Assembly (NCBI GenBank): GCA_023417655.1
Contig: JAEZFD010000010.1
Location: forward strand, 62,001-126,000
From: Planctomycetota bacterium
GTDB lineage: Bacteria > Planctomycetota > Planctomycetia > Planctomycetales > Planctomycetaceae
Direction of reading: 5' to 3'
Length of the DNA stretch: 64,000 nt
Position numbers and translations under genes: made by a program. The notes under the pieces are model-generated. The model saw only the letters and a program-made list of their open reading frames with translations, was not told the DNA's origin and searched no databases. Shown in pieces: positions 1 to 8,182 of the stretch (its first letter is position 1; every line of letters begins with the position of its first letter).

Positions 1-904
1 CACTGGCATAGTCTCCCATCAGGTTCATGGCTTCCCAATACTCCTGCCCTGCCTGTGACTGCAGGTCGAGCCATGCCAGTCGCCCGAAGTCCTTGTATTC
101 CCGGGGAAGATTCCGCTGTGCGATGGAACTGTATGTCGAACAGACGGCAAAACCTGTCCCCCGACTCCCGCTATGACTGAGCAGCGCGACATAGGTGCCG
201 GGTTCCAGTCCGAGTTCGGCCTGTGGCAATGTCAGTAGTCCGAATTCCACAAAGTGATTGCCGGAACCTGACGTCCCGAGTTGAGACCAGGCCTTGTCCT
301 TGTTCTCCCGGGTCACCCGAGTGACTGTCCAGTCCTGATCCATGACGGGATGAGACTGTTTCTTCTTCCACGCCTGACCGGTCCCGAAGACCGTTCCCCC
401 TTCCAGAGACTTCCGGAAGGCTGGAGCATGTCGTTCGTCATCTAGCATCTCGACCGGGAGATCGAGCACAGAGAGCTTCATTCGACAGGCGATATCGACT
501 CCCACCGCATAAGGACAAACCGCCCCTTCCAGCGCGAGAACGCCTCCGATTGGCAGGCCGTAACCGACATGAGCGTCGGGCATCAGTGCGGCACCAACCG
601 CATGAGGCAACGCGCAGGCATCCCGCATCTGGGCGTGAGACTGCTCGTCGATGAACTCGCCACCCCAGGTGCGGTACGAGACCGGTGCCTGACGAATGGG
701 CATATTGGGCTGGTGCAGGCGTTTCGCCAGTGCCCCGAAGTGGGAATCAGTCAGATACCCTTCCGGATTCGCCAGCACTCCTTTGATCAGATTTTGAACT
801 TCCTTCCCTCGGGCTCCGATCGTGGCAGCGGACTGGACCGCCGTGATTGCTTCAGGCACGGCCCAGTCAGGGACTCCCAGTTTGTTCAGCTGTTTACGAT
901 TCAT
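1..904 (-). CDS. rtcB: RtcB-type RNA ligase, C-terminus beyond window edge
   Basis: Reading the minus strand from an ATG at 904 gives an open frame of 301 codons that runs off the left edge. RtcB joins RNA 2',3'-cyclic-phosphate or 3'-phosphate ends to 5'-OH ends using GTP and Mn2+, in RNA repair or tRNA splicing. Visible family marks are a DAHVGYGLPIGG block, VGVDIACRM (the metal-binding Asp and Cys are kept, but the usual form is DIGCGM), GTSGSGNHFVEFG with a metal His, and LLSHSGSRGTG. The start is the first ATG in frame (MNRKQLNKLG) and has no strong Shine-Dalgarno. It is divergent from the response regulator at 1318. The catalytic His of the guanylylation site would lie in the missing part. 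The family call is firm; the exact RtcB subgroup is not. Confidence 0.9.
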   Translation of the reverse strand, partial: MNRKQLNKLGVPDWAVPEAITAVQSAATIGARGKEVQNLIKGVLANPEGYLTDSHFGALAKRLHQPNMPIRQAPVSYRTWGGEFIDEQSHAQMRDACALPHAVGAALMPDAHVGYGLPIGGVLALEGAVCPYAVGVDIACRMKLSVLDLPVEMLDDERHAPAFRKSLEGGTVFGTGQAWKKKQSHPVMDQDWTVTRVTRENKDKAWSQLGTSGSGNHFVEFGLLTLPQAELGLEPGTYVALLSHSGSRGTGFAVCSTYSSIAQRNLPREYKDFGRLAWLDLQSQAGQEYWEAMNLMGDYAS

Positions 905-1317
905 TGTGCACCATTTTCATCCCTGAACGACCTCAACTCACACTGCTGCCGGACCCATTTTTCCTCGAGACCAATGAGGGCTCCCGACACTCAAGTTTGC
1001 CCCAGATCATTGGTCTGCCAAGAGTTGAGATCCAAGAAAGAGCCCATTCCTGCAGAAACGCCTTGTTTGTGCTCCTCTTTTCGACCAAGTCAGGGAAGTG
1101 ATTTCCTCCTTATTCGGAAGTCATCAATCTCCGGCCTGGTCAAAGCTTCCGCAATCTCCGGACACATCAGATCAAAAAACGTTCACCCAATCACTGATTT
1201 GTGGAACGCTCTCGTTGAGTCGGCATGGATCGCGGCCTAAGATGGGCACCGCGAATTTCGCAATCCGCCGACTCCGAGCTATGCTCGGACCGGCACGCAG
1301 CCTCAGGGAGTTTCGGG
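905..1317. other. Divergent intergenic region, no gene seen
   Basis: About 410 bases separate the divergent rtcB and response regulator genes. Short open frames here have no recognisable domain or coding character. The stretch must hold promoters for both genes, but I cannot point to a convincing -35/-10 pair. Confidence 0.5.
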
Positions 1318-1770
1318 ATGGCGAACAGTAAAATCGTGCTGATCGAAGATGATCGCGAGATCCAGACCACGTTGCGGGCGGTGCTCGAAGCGGCCGGCTA
1401 TCGCGTTCTGTCGGCCTCGAACGGTGCCGAAGGGCAGAAGCTGATTCAAGCCGAAAACCCGGATCTGATCATCACCGATATGATGATGCCTCGGATGGGG
1501 GGATTTCCCGTCCTTGAATACCTGCGAACACTTGAGTCCGCTCCCCCTGTGATCATGATCACCGCCAACGAAGGGGGACGGCACAAAGCCTATGCCGAGA
1601 TGCTCGGGGCCGTTGACTATCTCCGCAAACCATTTGCGATGGATGTCCTGCTGGAAACAGTCCGACGGGCACTCGAACAGGCGAGCTCCCCGGCTTCCAT
1701 TGCGGCGGACGAACCCGCCGACGACGGCAGCCCGTTACGCAGCCGCGTTGCCAAAAAGAAAAAAGACTGA
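1318..1770 (+). CDS. Single-domain response regulator (CheY-like)
   Basis: A 150-residue protein that is almost entirely a receiver domain, accepting a phosphoryl group from a histidine kinase. Seen directly: the acidic pair EDD near residues 9-11, the phospho-acceptor Asp in LIITDMMMP (about residue 53), the conserved Thr in VIMITA, and the Lys in LRKPFA. After about residue 122 comes a low-complexity tail ending RSRVAKKKKD, with no output domain. I chose ATG 1318 because a GGGAG motif lies about nine bases upstream and the receiver domain begins at once (MANSKIVLIEDD); the frame stays open upstream to 1225 but that part looks non-coding. No partner kinase is adjacent, so its pathway is unknown. 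A role in motility would be a guess. Confidence 0.88.
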   Translation: MANSKIVLIEDDREIQTTLRAVLEAAGYRVLSASNGAEGQKLIQAENPDLIITDMMMPRMGGFPVLEYLRTLESAPPVIMITANEGGRHKAYAEMLGAVDYLRKPFAMDVLLETVRRALEQASSPASIAADEPADDGSPLRSRVAKKKKD

Positions 1771-1833
1771 GCGGCGATTCAGTACGAATCCGATTCAGTA
1801 TCCCGTTCTCTCTAAGTGAATTGCAGACTGTCG

Positions 1834-2880
1834 ATGTTGACCGAACTGAACGTGAATGGAAGCACGAACCGCTGGCAGGAAATGAGCCGTCGGGTTCTCG
1901 CCGGAGAATCGATTTCGGTGGAGGAAGGCCGTGCCATCCTAGAGTCGAAAGATGAAGAGATCCTCGAGCTCCTCGCCGCGACTTATGCCGTCCGCCGGGC
2001 ACACTTCTCCAATATCGTCCACCTGTATTACCTGAAGAACGCCAAGAGCGGACTCTGCCCTGAAGATTGTGGGTACTGCTCACAGTCGAAGATTTCAGAG
2101 GCACCGATCGAGAAGTATTCGATCGCCAACGAACGGGTTCTCATGGAAGGAGCCCGCAAGGCGAAAGAGAGCCAGGCACGCACTTATTGCATTGTCGCCA
2201 GCGGGCGTGGCCCGACGAATCGCGAAGTTGATCACGTCTGTGGCGTGGTCAAGAAGATCAAAGATGAACTCGGCCTGCACATCTGTGCCTGCCTGGGATT
2301 GCTGAAGCCGGAACAGGCTCAGAAACTGGCTGATGCCGGTGTCGACCGCATTAACCACAACCTGAATACCTCACGGCGCTACTACGAGGAAATCTGCACG
2401 ACCCACACTTATCAGGATCGTCTGGACACGCTCAAGGTCGCACACGAAGCCGGCATGGAGCTCTGCAGCGGGCTGATCGTCGGCATGGGCGAAGTGCAGC
2501 AGGACATCCTGGATGCCGTCTTCGAACTGCGGGGACTGGATATCAAATCCATCCCAGTCAACTTCCTGCATGCGATCGACGGGACTCCACTGGCGCAGAA
2601 GGATGAACTGGATCCTCGGTACTGCCTGAAAGTGCTGTGCCTGCTGCGAATGGCTCACCCAAGCGTCGAAGTCCGCATTGCCGGCGGTCGCGAACTCAAC
2701 CTGCGATCCATGCAGGCGATGGGTCTGTACGCCGCGAATTCCATCTTCGTCAGTGACTATCTCACGACAAAGGGGCAAACCAAAGAAGAAGATTTCGCGA
2801 TGGTCAAAGACCTGGGCTTCGAGATCGTCATCGGCGGGCATGAAACCAGCGTCGAAGTCGAGCCGGAACTCATGGCCTGA
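1834..2880 (+). CDS. bioB: Biotin synthase (radical SAM)
   Basis: BioB inserts sulfur into dethiobiotin, the last step of biotin synthesis, using radical S-adenosylmethionine chemistry. The radical SAM cluster motif CPEDCGYCSQS (Cys about 75, 79 and 82) is intact. Further family marks are CACLGLL, DRINHNLNTS, SGLIVGMGE and the C-terminal ANSIFVSDYLTTKGQ. The length of 348 residues is normal for the family. ATG 1834 is preferred; an in-frame GTG at 1816 would add six residues, and neither has a clear ribosome site. The gene sits 63 bases after the response regulator and is closed by a strong hairpin at 2924-2965. No other bio genes are nearby, so the pathway is dispersed. Confidence 0.96.
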   Translation: MLTELNVNGSTNRWQEMSRRVLAGESISVEEGRAILESKDEEILELLAATYAVRRAHFSNIVHLYYLKNAKSGLCPEDCGYCSQSKISEAPIEKYSIANERVLMEGARKAKESQARTYCIVASGRGPTNREVDHVCGVVKKIKDELGLHICACLGLLKPEQAQKLADAGVDRINHNLNTSRRYYEEICTTHTYQDRLDTLKVAHEAGMELCSGLIVGMGEVQQDILDAVFELRGLDIKSIPVNFLHAIDGTPLAQKDELDPRYCLKVLCLLRMAHPSVEVRIAGGRELNLRSMQAMGLYAANSIFVSDYLTTKGQTKEEDFAMVKDLGFEIVIGGHETSVEVEPELMA

Positions 2881-2923
2881 TCATCAGGGCCGCGGAAGCG
2901 GATCCGTTCAAAATGAACTTTCC

Positions 2924-2965
2924 AGGGCTGTCTGAATCCATCGCGTTCAGACAGCCCTTTCCTTT
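2924..2965 (+). terminator. Intrinsic terminator after bioB
   Basis: A perfect 13-base-pair stem (2924-2936 with 2946-2958) with a 9-base loop is followed by a T-rich stretch, 44 bases past the bioB stop. Confidence 0.85.
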
Positions 2966-3117
2966 GATCTGCCTGCGAATGGTGAATGCGCTTTCGAAAT
3001 TCCTCGAATCCTGCCAGTGAGGTGAGCGGGACCATTGAGGCGACGCAGCCAAACTGCTTGAATCATCTCTTGCCGGGAGGCACTCCGCCTTGCCCGAGAT
3101 TTGTGGGAACGAACGCC

Positions 3118-4014
3118 ATGAAATCGCTGGGACGTCGTGAGTTTCTTCAGGGCTGCAGTCTTCTTCTTGTCAGTGAGACCCTCCGCAGGATGGGCGCTCA
3201 GCGAGCCCACGCAGCCGGGCCGCAGGCAGACGGCCTGAAGATCGGCCTGATCACCGACCTGCATTACGCCGACAAACCAGCAGCAGGTAGTCGCCAGTAC
3301 CGAGAAACTCCCGCCAAGCTCAGCGAAGCCGCAGCGGCATTCAAGCAGGAATCGGTCGCATTCGTCGTTGAGCTCGGCGATCTGATTGATTCCGCCCCGA
3401 GTCTGGAAACAGAACTTGGCTACCTGAAAACCATGCAGCAACAGATTTCATCCCAGATCCCGGAATGCCATTTCGTCCTGGGAAATCACTGCGTCGAACG
3501 ACTGACCAAGCAGGAGTTTCTCACGGAAGTCGGGCAGGAGAAGTCCTACTACTCATTCGATAAAAGCGGGTTCCACATTGTGATTCTCGATGCCTGTTTT
3601 CGGGGCGATGGCGAACCTTATGGCCGGAACAACTCCGATTGGAAGGACGCCTTCATTCCTCCGGCCGAGCTGCACTGGCTGAAGGCCGACCTGGCCGCGA
3701 CAGACAAGCCGACGATTGTATTCGTGCATCAGCGGCTGGATGTCAGCAATCACTATGCGCCGAAGAATGCTGCAGAAGTTCGGAAGATTCTCGAGGAATC
3801 CGGAAAGGTCGCCGCGGTGTTTCAGGGGCACAGTCACAAGAATGACCACAAAGAGATCAACGGAATCCACTATTGCACTTTGGTGGCCATGATCGAGGGG
3901 ACTGGGCCAGAGAATAACGGCTACTCACTGCTGGAGCTGTCGCCAAGCGGGATCATCAAGCTGACTGGCTTCCGCAAGCAGAAGTCGTATGACTGGTCGA
4001 CCGCGCCAAAGTAA
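3118..4014 (+). CDS. Tat-exported metallophosphoesterase
   Basis: A 298-residue calcineurin-like phosphoesterase with a twin-arginine signal (GRREFLQG near residues 5-12, then a hydrophobic stretch and an AHAAG-type cleavage site). Metal-binding motifs can be followed in order: ITDLHY (D-x-H), ELGDLID (GD), LGNHC (GNH), FVHQRLD, and GHSHKND (G-H-x-H). This is the usual set for a two-metal phosphohydrolase acting outside the cytoplasmic membrane. ATG 3118 is chosen because it places the Tat motif at the N-terminus; the frame is open upstream from 2986 but without coding character. It stands alone after the bioB terminator. The substrate cannot be read from the sequence; related planctomycete proteins are annotated only as metallophosphatases. 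Confidence 0.88.
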   Translation: MKSLGRREFLQGCSLLLVSETLRRMGAQRAHAAGPQADGLKIGLITDLHYADKPAAGSRQYRETPAKLSEAAAAFKQESVAFVVELGDLIDSAPSLETELGYLKTMQQQISSQIPECHFVLGNHCVERLTKQEFLTEVGQEKSYYSFDKSGFHIVILDACFRGDGEPYGRNNSDWKDAFIPPAELHWLKADLAATDKPTIVFVHQRLDVSNHYAPKNAAEVRKILEESGKVAAVFQGHSHKNDHKEINGIHYCTLVAMIEGTGPENNGYSLLELSPSGIIKLTGFRKQKSYDWSTAPK

Positions 4015-4781
4015 GCGGACAACTCTCACCAGAGTCCAAACTTGAAGGGAGAGTCGCCTCAGTTGTGATGGCTCCCCGCGAGCCTCCGTAGGTCTGAATA
4101 TTGGACGCGTGCTCTCATGAGCCGATGGGGCAGTTGCTGCGTGCCCCGACGATGCCGCCTCGCTGACTCCGCCTCCGAGAGTCGAGCTCTCCGCCGCCAT
4201 TTCAGGCCCGAATCAGGATGATTGAACCCGACTCCGACTCTGACGGCACAGATCACCTCACTTCCTGAAAACACTAGCCAGCGGGGGCGATTCACTCAAG
4301 AAGAGGCGAGCCGGCTACAGGCTCCCGCTCAGGGTGAATTGGCACTTGCTCAAGGAGACCGCAGGAACTCTCTCCCCTGCGAAGTTTCCCACTCAGCACC
4401 GAAACTGCCTGTTAAATCAACAGTGCGGATCGTGCCAACTTTCACAGAGGCGGTGATCCACTTAGACCGGTTGCGCGATCTGGTTGCCCCCTGTCATCAC
4501 CAAGGTCTGCCTGCATTTCCGGAACCACCTATCCAACAAACTACCCTGCAACCCGTGTTTTCAGGTTGATCTTTTGAAAATGGTTTTTAGTGGCGTTTTT
4601 TCATCAAGTTAGGGGCTTGTGAAGTTTTGCCCGGCGTGGCATCGTGGACTAGGTTGAATCAACGGCAGCAAGACAGGAGTGCAGCCAAGAAAGTCGGAGC
4701 CAATCGCTCCTGCTTTTCTCTTAAACCAGGGATGGATGAGGATTCAATACGTCATGTTTGTCTGTGAATAAGGGGATCAGG
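4015..4781. other. Long intergenic stretch, no gene recognised
   Basis: About 770 bases without a convincing gene. A 115-codon open frame at 4222-4569 has no domain, no ribosome site and Pro/Gln/Arg-rich composition typical of chance reading. The last 250 bases are more AT-rich and probably hold the promoter of the S41 protease unit. I found no tRNA, repeat family or transposon remnant. Confidence 0.5.
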
Positions 4782-6407
4782 ATGGGTCGGTTGACCATCA
4801 CGGGAAGCTTGTCTCGAACACTCAGAGTCGGTGCCGCCATGGTGCTGGCGCTGGTGCTCGCTTCCGGATCCGTTCTGGCGGAAGAAGTCCCAGACGTTCA
4901 GACAGCTGTTGCACATGGAACCCAGCTGGAGCAACAACGCAGCTGGAAAGAAGCGATCGACGTCTACAAGAAGGCTCTGAAAAAGTGGCCTGACCAGGAA
5001 GCCCTCTCGCGCGGACTGCGTCGGTCTCAGTTTCAGTTTTCGATCGCCCGTCGATACTCAGACGAGTCGTTCTTGCGGACCCTGAAGCCGATGCCACTCG
5101 ACACGGCTCTGGCCCTGTACGACGACGTGCTGATCAACGTCCAAAACTATTATGTTGAACCAATCAATACGACATCCCTGACCGCTCATGGCACTGAAAG
5201 CCTGTGGCTGGCTCTCGGAAATACCCGATTTCTCGACGAGAACCTCTTCGGCGCTCCCGACGATCGGGTTCAGAAGTTACGTCGCGATCTGTTCGAGAAG
5301 TTCTGGAACAAAGAAGTCAATGGGCTGGCCGGTGGCCGACAGCTTGTCTCTGAAGTCTGTGAACTTTGCCGACAGAGCGTCGGGCTGGATGCCGGTCCAG
5401 TTGTGATGGAATACATCTTCGGGGCCTGCAATTGTCTGGATGACTACTCCAATGTGCTCAGCCCGGGCAAGAAGCAGGATCTCTTCGGGAACATCAAAGG
5501 TGAGTTCGTCGGAATCGGAATCGTCATGGAAGCAGATGTCGGAAAAGGCATGAGCCTCTCACAGATCCTTCCGGAAAGCCCTGCAGCTGAAGCGGGACTG
5601 CGTCGAGGTGACTTTATCACCGCGGTCGACGGCCGCGATGTCCGCAACATGACAACCGAAGAAGCCGCTGGTCTCCTTGCGGGCCGGGCAGGCAGTCAGG
5701 TGAATCTGGAAGTCTCTCGTCAGGGGACATCAATCATCAAGGTGAAGTGCACCCGCCGCGAAGTGAAAGTGAAAAGCATCCCGGTCTATAAAATGATCGA
5801 TCAGCAGAACGGGATCGCCTATATCCAGATGACGGGATTCCAGCAGAGCACTGTTGCTGAAATGGATCACGCCCTGAACGAGCTTTCTCGACAGGGGATG
5901 CGGTCTCTGATCTGGGACCTGCGGGAAAATCCAGGTGGACTGCTCACGGCAGCGATTGAAATCCTCGATCGCTTTCTGGAAGAAGGAGTGATCGTCTCAA
6001 CACGCGGCCGCTCCGCAGACCAGAACATGACCTATACGGCTCATAAGCCCGGTACGTGGAAGACCAAACTCGTGCTGCTCATTGATGAACACAGTGCCAG
6101 TGCCAGCGAGATCGTGGCCGGTGCCATTCATGATCACAAACGCGGAATCATCGTCGGTCGTACGTCGTTCGGAAAATGGAGCGTACAGTCGATCTTCGAT
6201 GCCCGATATTCAACCGCCCTGCGACTGACGACGGCCAAGTTCTACTCGCCGAACGGCAACACCTGGGGTAAGATCGGACTGCAGCCGGATGTGATCGTCC
6301 AGAACGGTCCAGAAAGCCGCCCCATCGGAGATGTTGATCTGGAGAATGATCCAGACCTCCGCGAAGCCCTGCGTCAGCTGAACACTCGGGAATTCACCCA
6401 AAGATGA
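4782..6407 (+). CDS. S41 (C-terminal processing) protease with PDZ domain
   Basis: A 541-residue exported serine protease of the CtpA/Tsp family, which cleaves unfolded or C-terminally tagged proteins in the cell envelope. In order: a signal peptide (hydrophobic core ending SGSVLAEE), a short TPR-like helical pair (about 40-85), a helical region, a PDZ domain (about 240-330), and the S41 catalytic domain (about 335-510). The Ser-Lys dyad and its partner are visible as Ser440 in HSASASEI, Asp451, and Lys465 in TSFGKWSVQ, with the spacing of E. coli Tsp. The residue after Lys is Trp where Gly is usual. ATG 4782 follows an AAGGGG site; a TTG at 4758 in the same frame is less likely. The downstream propeller gene overlaps by four bases, implying coupled translation. 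Confidence 0.92.
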   Translation: MGRLTITGSLSRTLRVGAAMVLALVLASGSVLAEEVPDVQTAVAHGTQLEQQRSWKEAIDVYKKALKKWPDQEALSRGLRRSQFQFSIARRYSDESFLRTLKPMPLDTALALYDDVLINVQNYYVEPINTTSLTAHGTESLWLALGNTRFLDENLFGAPDDRVQKLRRDLFEKFWNKEVNGLAGGRQLVSEVCELCRQSVGLDAGPVVMEYIFGACNCLDDYSNVLSPGKKQDLFGNIKGEFVGIGIVMEADVGKGMSLSQILPESPAAEAGLRRGDFITAVDGRDVRNMTTEEAAGLLAGRAGSQVNLEVSRQGTSIIKVKCTRREVKVKSIPVYKMIDQQNGIAYIQMTGFQQSTVAEMDHALNELSRQGMRSLIWDLRENPGGLLTAAIEILDRFLEEGVIVSTRGRSADQNMTYTAHKPGTWKTKLVLLIDEHSASASEIVAGAIHDHKRGIIVGRTSFGKWSVQSIFDARYSTALRLTTAKFYSPNGNTWGKIGLQPDVIVQNGPESRPIGDVDLENDPDLREALRQLNTREFTQR

Positions 6408-7327
6408 GCGATGCCTTCGAGTCCACCGGCCGTCGAGATCCCTCATGGCTGGTGGGTCGAGGACTACGCCCCTACCTGAAGTGGTCCGTCGGAACGGATG
6501 GACCACTCACCTGCCTGTGCCAGAGTCGTGAAACGGGTGATATCTACACCGCCGACAACACAGGGACGATCAATCGGATCGACAAGACAGGCCGGATTGT
6601 CGGGCTGACTCGAATCTCTCCTGCTCCAGTCAAACTTGTCTGGAGCGACAACGGCGCTTATGGAGCGGTCATTGCCGGCGAAGATGAGATCATCCGCCTG
6701 AACCAGTCGCTGAAGACCGTCCACAAACTCTCTCTGCCGGATGTCTGCCTTGCAGTGGCGATTTCCCCTTTCGGCAATCACATCGCGGTCTCTCTTGCGA
6801 ATGGACTCACACTGATCTACGACGAGCGCAGCAAGAAGATCGCTCAATTCCAGACGATGCGGCCCCTCTCGGCGCTCCAGTTCTGTGCGACCGAGACCCT
6901 GATCTTCGGAGCGGCCGAACAAGGTCTGGTCTGCTGTCACAATCTGGAAGGGGCGGAAATTTGGCAGGAACGCAGCCTCTCCAATGTCGGCAAGCTGGCC
7001 ATTACCGGGGAAGGAGACCTCGTCTTTACCGCCAGCTTCTCACAGGGAATTCAAGCCTATAACGGTGATGGAACTTTCATCGGTTCCTATCTGATCGATG
7101 GGACTACCAACCGTGTGGATGTCAGTTTCGAGCCAGAACGAGTCATCATTTCCACCGTCGAGCAGGGCATTTACTGGCTGGATGCTGACGGCGATCAGGT
7201 GTGGATGACTCAGGCCGATGACAACATTGTCGATGTCCTCTGCGATCCACTGGGAGAATGGGCCGTGATCGGATTTCAGGAGAGCGGAGTCTATCACCTC
7301 AGTTGGGACGGCGGGAAAGCAATCTGA
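6404..7327 (+). CDS. Beta-propeller (WD40/PQQ-like) protein
   Basis: A 307-residue protein with no signal peptide, made of repeating beta-strand units such as GDIYTADNTGTINRID, HIAVSLANGLTLIYDE, GLVCCHNLEGAEIW and GIYWLDADGDQVW, the pattern of a beta-propeller of about seven blades. Such proteins usually act as binding or scaffolding platforms; nothing indicates enzymatic activity. The ATG overlaps the protease stop (ATGA), so the two are translationally coupled. The protease is exported while this protein appears cytoplasmic, so a direct complex is not obvious. It ends 13 bases from the convergent YkgJ-type gene. The fold is inferred from repeats read by eye. Confidence 0.75.
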   Translation: MSDAFESTGRRDPSWLVGRGLRPYLKWSVGTDGPLTCLCQSRETGDIYTADNTGTINRIDKTGRIVGLTRISPAPVKLVWSDNGAYGAVIAGEDEIIRLNQSLKTVHKLSLPDVCLAVAISPFGNHIAVSLANGLTLIYDERSKKIAQFQTMRPLSALQFCATETLIFGAAEQGLVCCHNLEGAEIWQERSLSNVGKLAITGEGDLVFTASFSQGIQAYNGDGTFIGSYLIDGTTNRVDVSFEPERVIISTVEQGIYWLDADGDQVWMTQADDNIVDVLCDPLGEWAVIGFQESGVYHLSWDGGKAI

Positions 7328-7340
7328 GCAAATCCAGAGT

Positions 7341-7769
7341 TCACGCGACGGGTGGACGCGTCTGCTCAACCCGCTCCTGAATGACATGCAGCGGAACCAG
7401 TTCGTCTCCCCGCCCTGCCCCGGGACAAGCTCGGCAGGTTGCTTCCCAGTCTTCTGGAGTTTCGACGTTGGCTTCCCAGAACGGCCACGTTCGGCATTGC
7501 ACAGGACGGACAGGATAGATGGTGCAGCCGCGTCCCTGTGGATCGAAAAAGACGCAATCGCCGTTTCCGTACTCAACGAGCGAAATACGTCCACGAGCCG
7601 GTCGTGTGTAGAGCAGCCGGATTTCCCCTAGCGGCTTGTCCAGATAGTCGGCGATCGCCCGCACTTCGTCATCAGTCACCCAGACAAAGCCTGGGGCGCC
7701 GGTGCAGCAGTCACCGCATTGCGTGCAGGAAAACGGAAGGCCGTCCCGATACCAGGGTTGCTCACTCAT
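7341..7769 (-). CDS. YkgJ-family cysteine-cluster protein
   Basis: A 142-residue protein of the YkgJ/UPF0153 family, thought to bind a zinc or iron ion or cluster. The defining cysteines are seen in CTQCGDCC near the N-terminus, then NGDCVFFD, GCTIYPVRPVQCRTWPFW and CRACPGAG. ATG 7769 is chosen; a TTG five codons upstream is in frame but less likely. It is convergent with the propeller gene and shares a strand with the HtrA gene upstream, about 410 bases away. The biochemical role of the family is not settled, so only the family is called. Confidence 0.88.
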   Translation of the reverse strand: MSEQPWYRDGLPFSCTQCGDCCTGAPGFVWVTDDEVRAIADYLDKPLGEIRLLYTRPARGRISLVEYGNGDCVFFDPQGRGCTIYPVRPVQCRTWPFWEANVETPEDWEATCRACPGAGRGDELVPLHVIQERVEQTRPPVA

Positions 7770-8182
7770 CTCAGCGTTACTCAACCAGTCAAACTTCGAT
7801 TCGTGCAGTTCTGTACCCGACTGTCAACGGGCGCCCCATCTCGCCGACATGCAGCAGACAGATGGTCACCTCAAACAGAATCGGTCAGACCTGCTGGTGA
7901 TGGAAAGCATCTTCCACCGACACCCGGCCGCGGATTCAACACTCACGGGAAGTCGTTGCGGTCCCATCTCCCCGGTGAAAGAAGCTGATTTCCGGGAGGC
8001 CACTGGACCGGTAGAAGACGAACCGACCATTTTAGTAACGGCTGACTCCGGTCGTCGAGGGCCAGAAGGATCTGAACCCACCCCCACCAAAAGTGGAGTG
8101 CGGCAGAAAAGAGAATTGCGACTCTCAGAACAGACCGGGACAGCACCTGAAATGCTGTCCCGGACGTTTCAGACTGACGGCC
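7770..8182. other. Intergenic region between HtrA and YkgJ genes
   Basis: About 410 bases with no convincing gene. It holds the hairpin at 8135-8163 just past the HtrA stop and, by position, the promoter of the YkgJ-type gene. Open frames crossing it on the plus strand continue antisense into HtrA and look like chance reading. Confidence 0.5.
8135..8163 (-). terminator. Hairpin after HtrA-like protease gene
   Basis: A perfect 10-base-pair GC-rich stem (8135-8144 with 8154-8163), loop 9, starts 20 bases past the stop. The T content after the stem on the minus strand is only modest, so it may be a weak terminator. Confidence 0.5.

Noticed and set aside
4222..4569. 115-codon open frame in the long intergenic region
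   Set aside because: No domain, no ribosome site, composition like chance reading.
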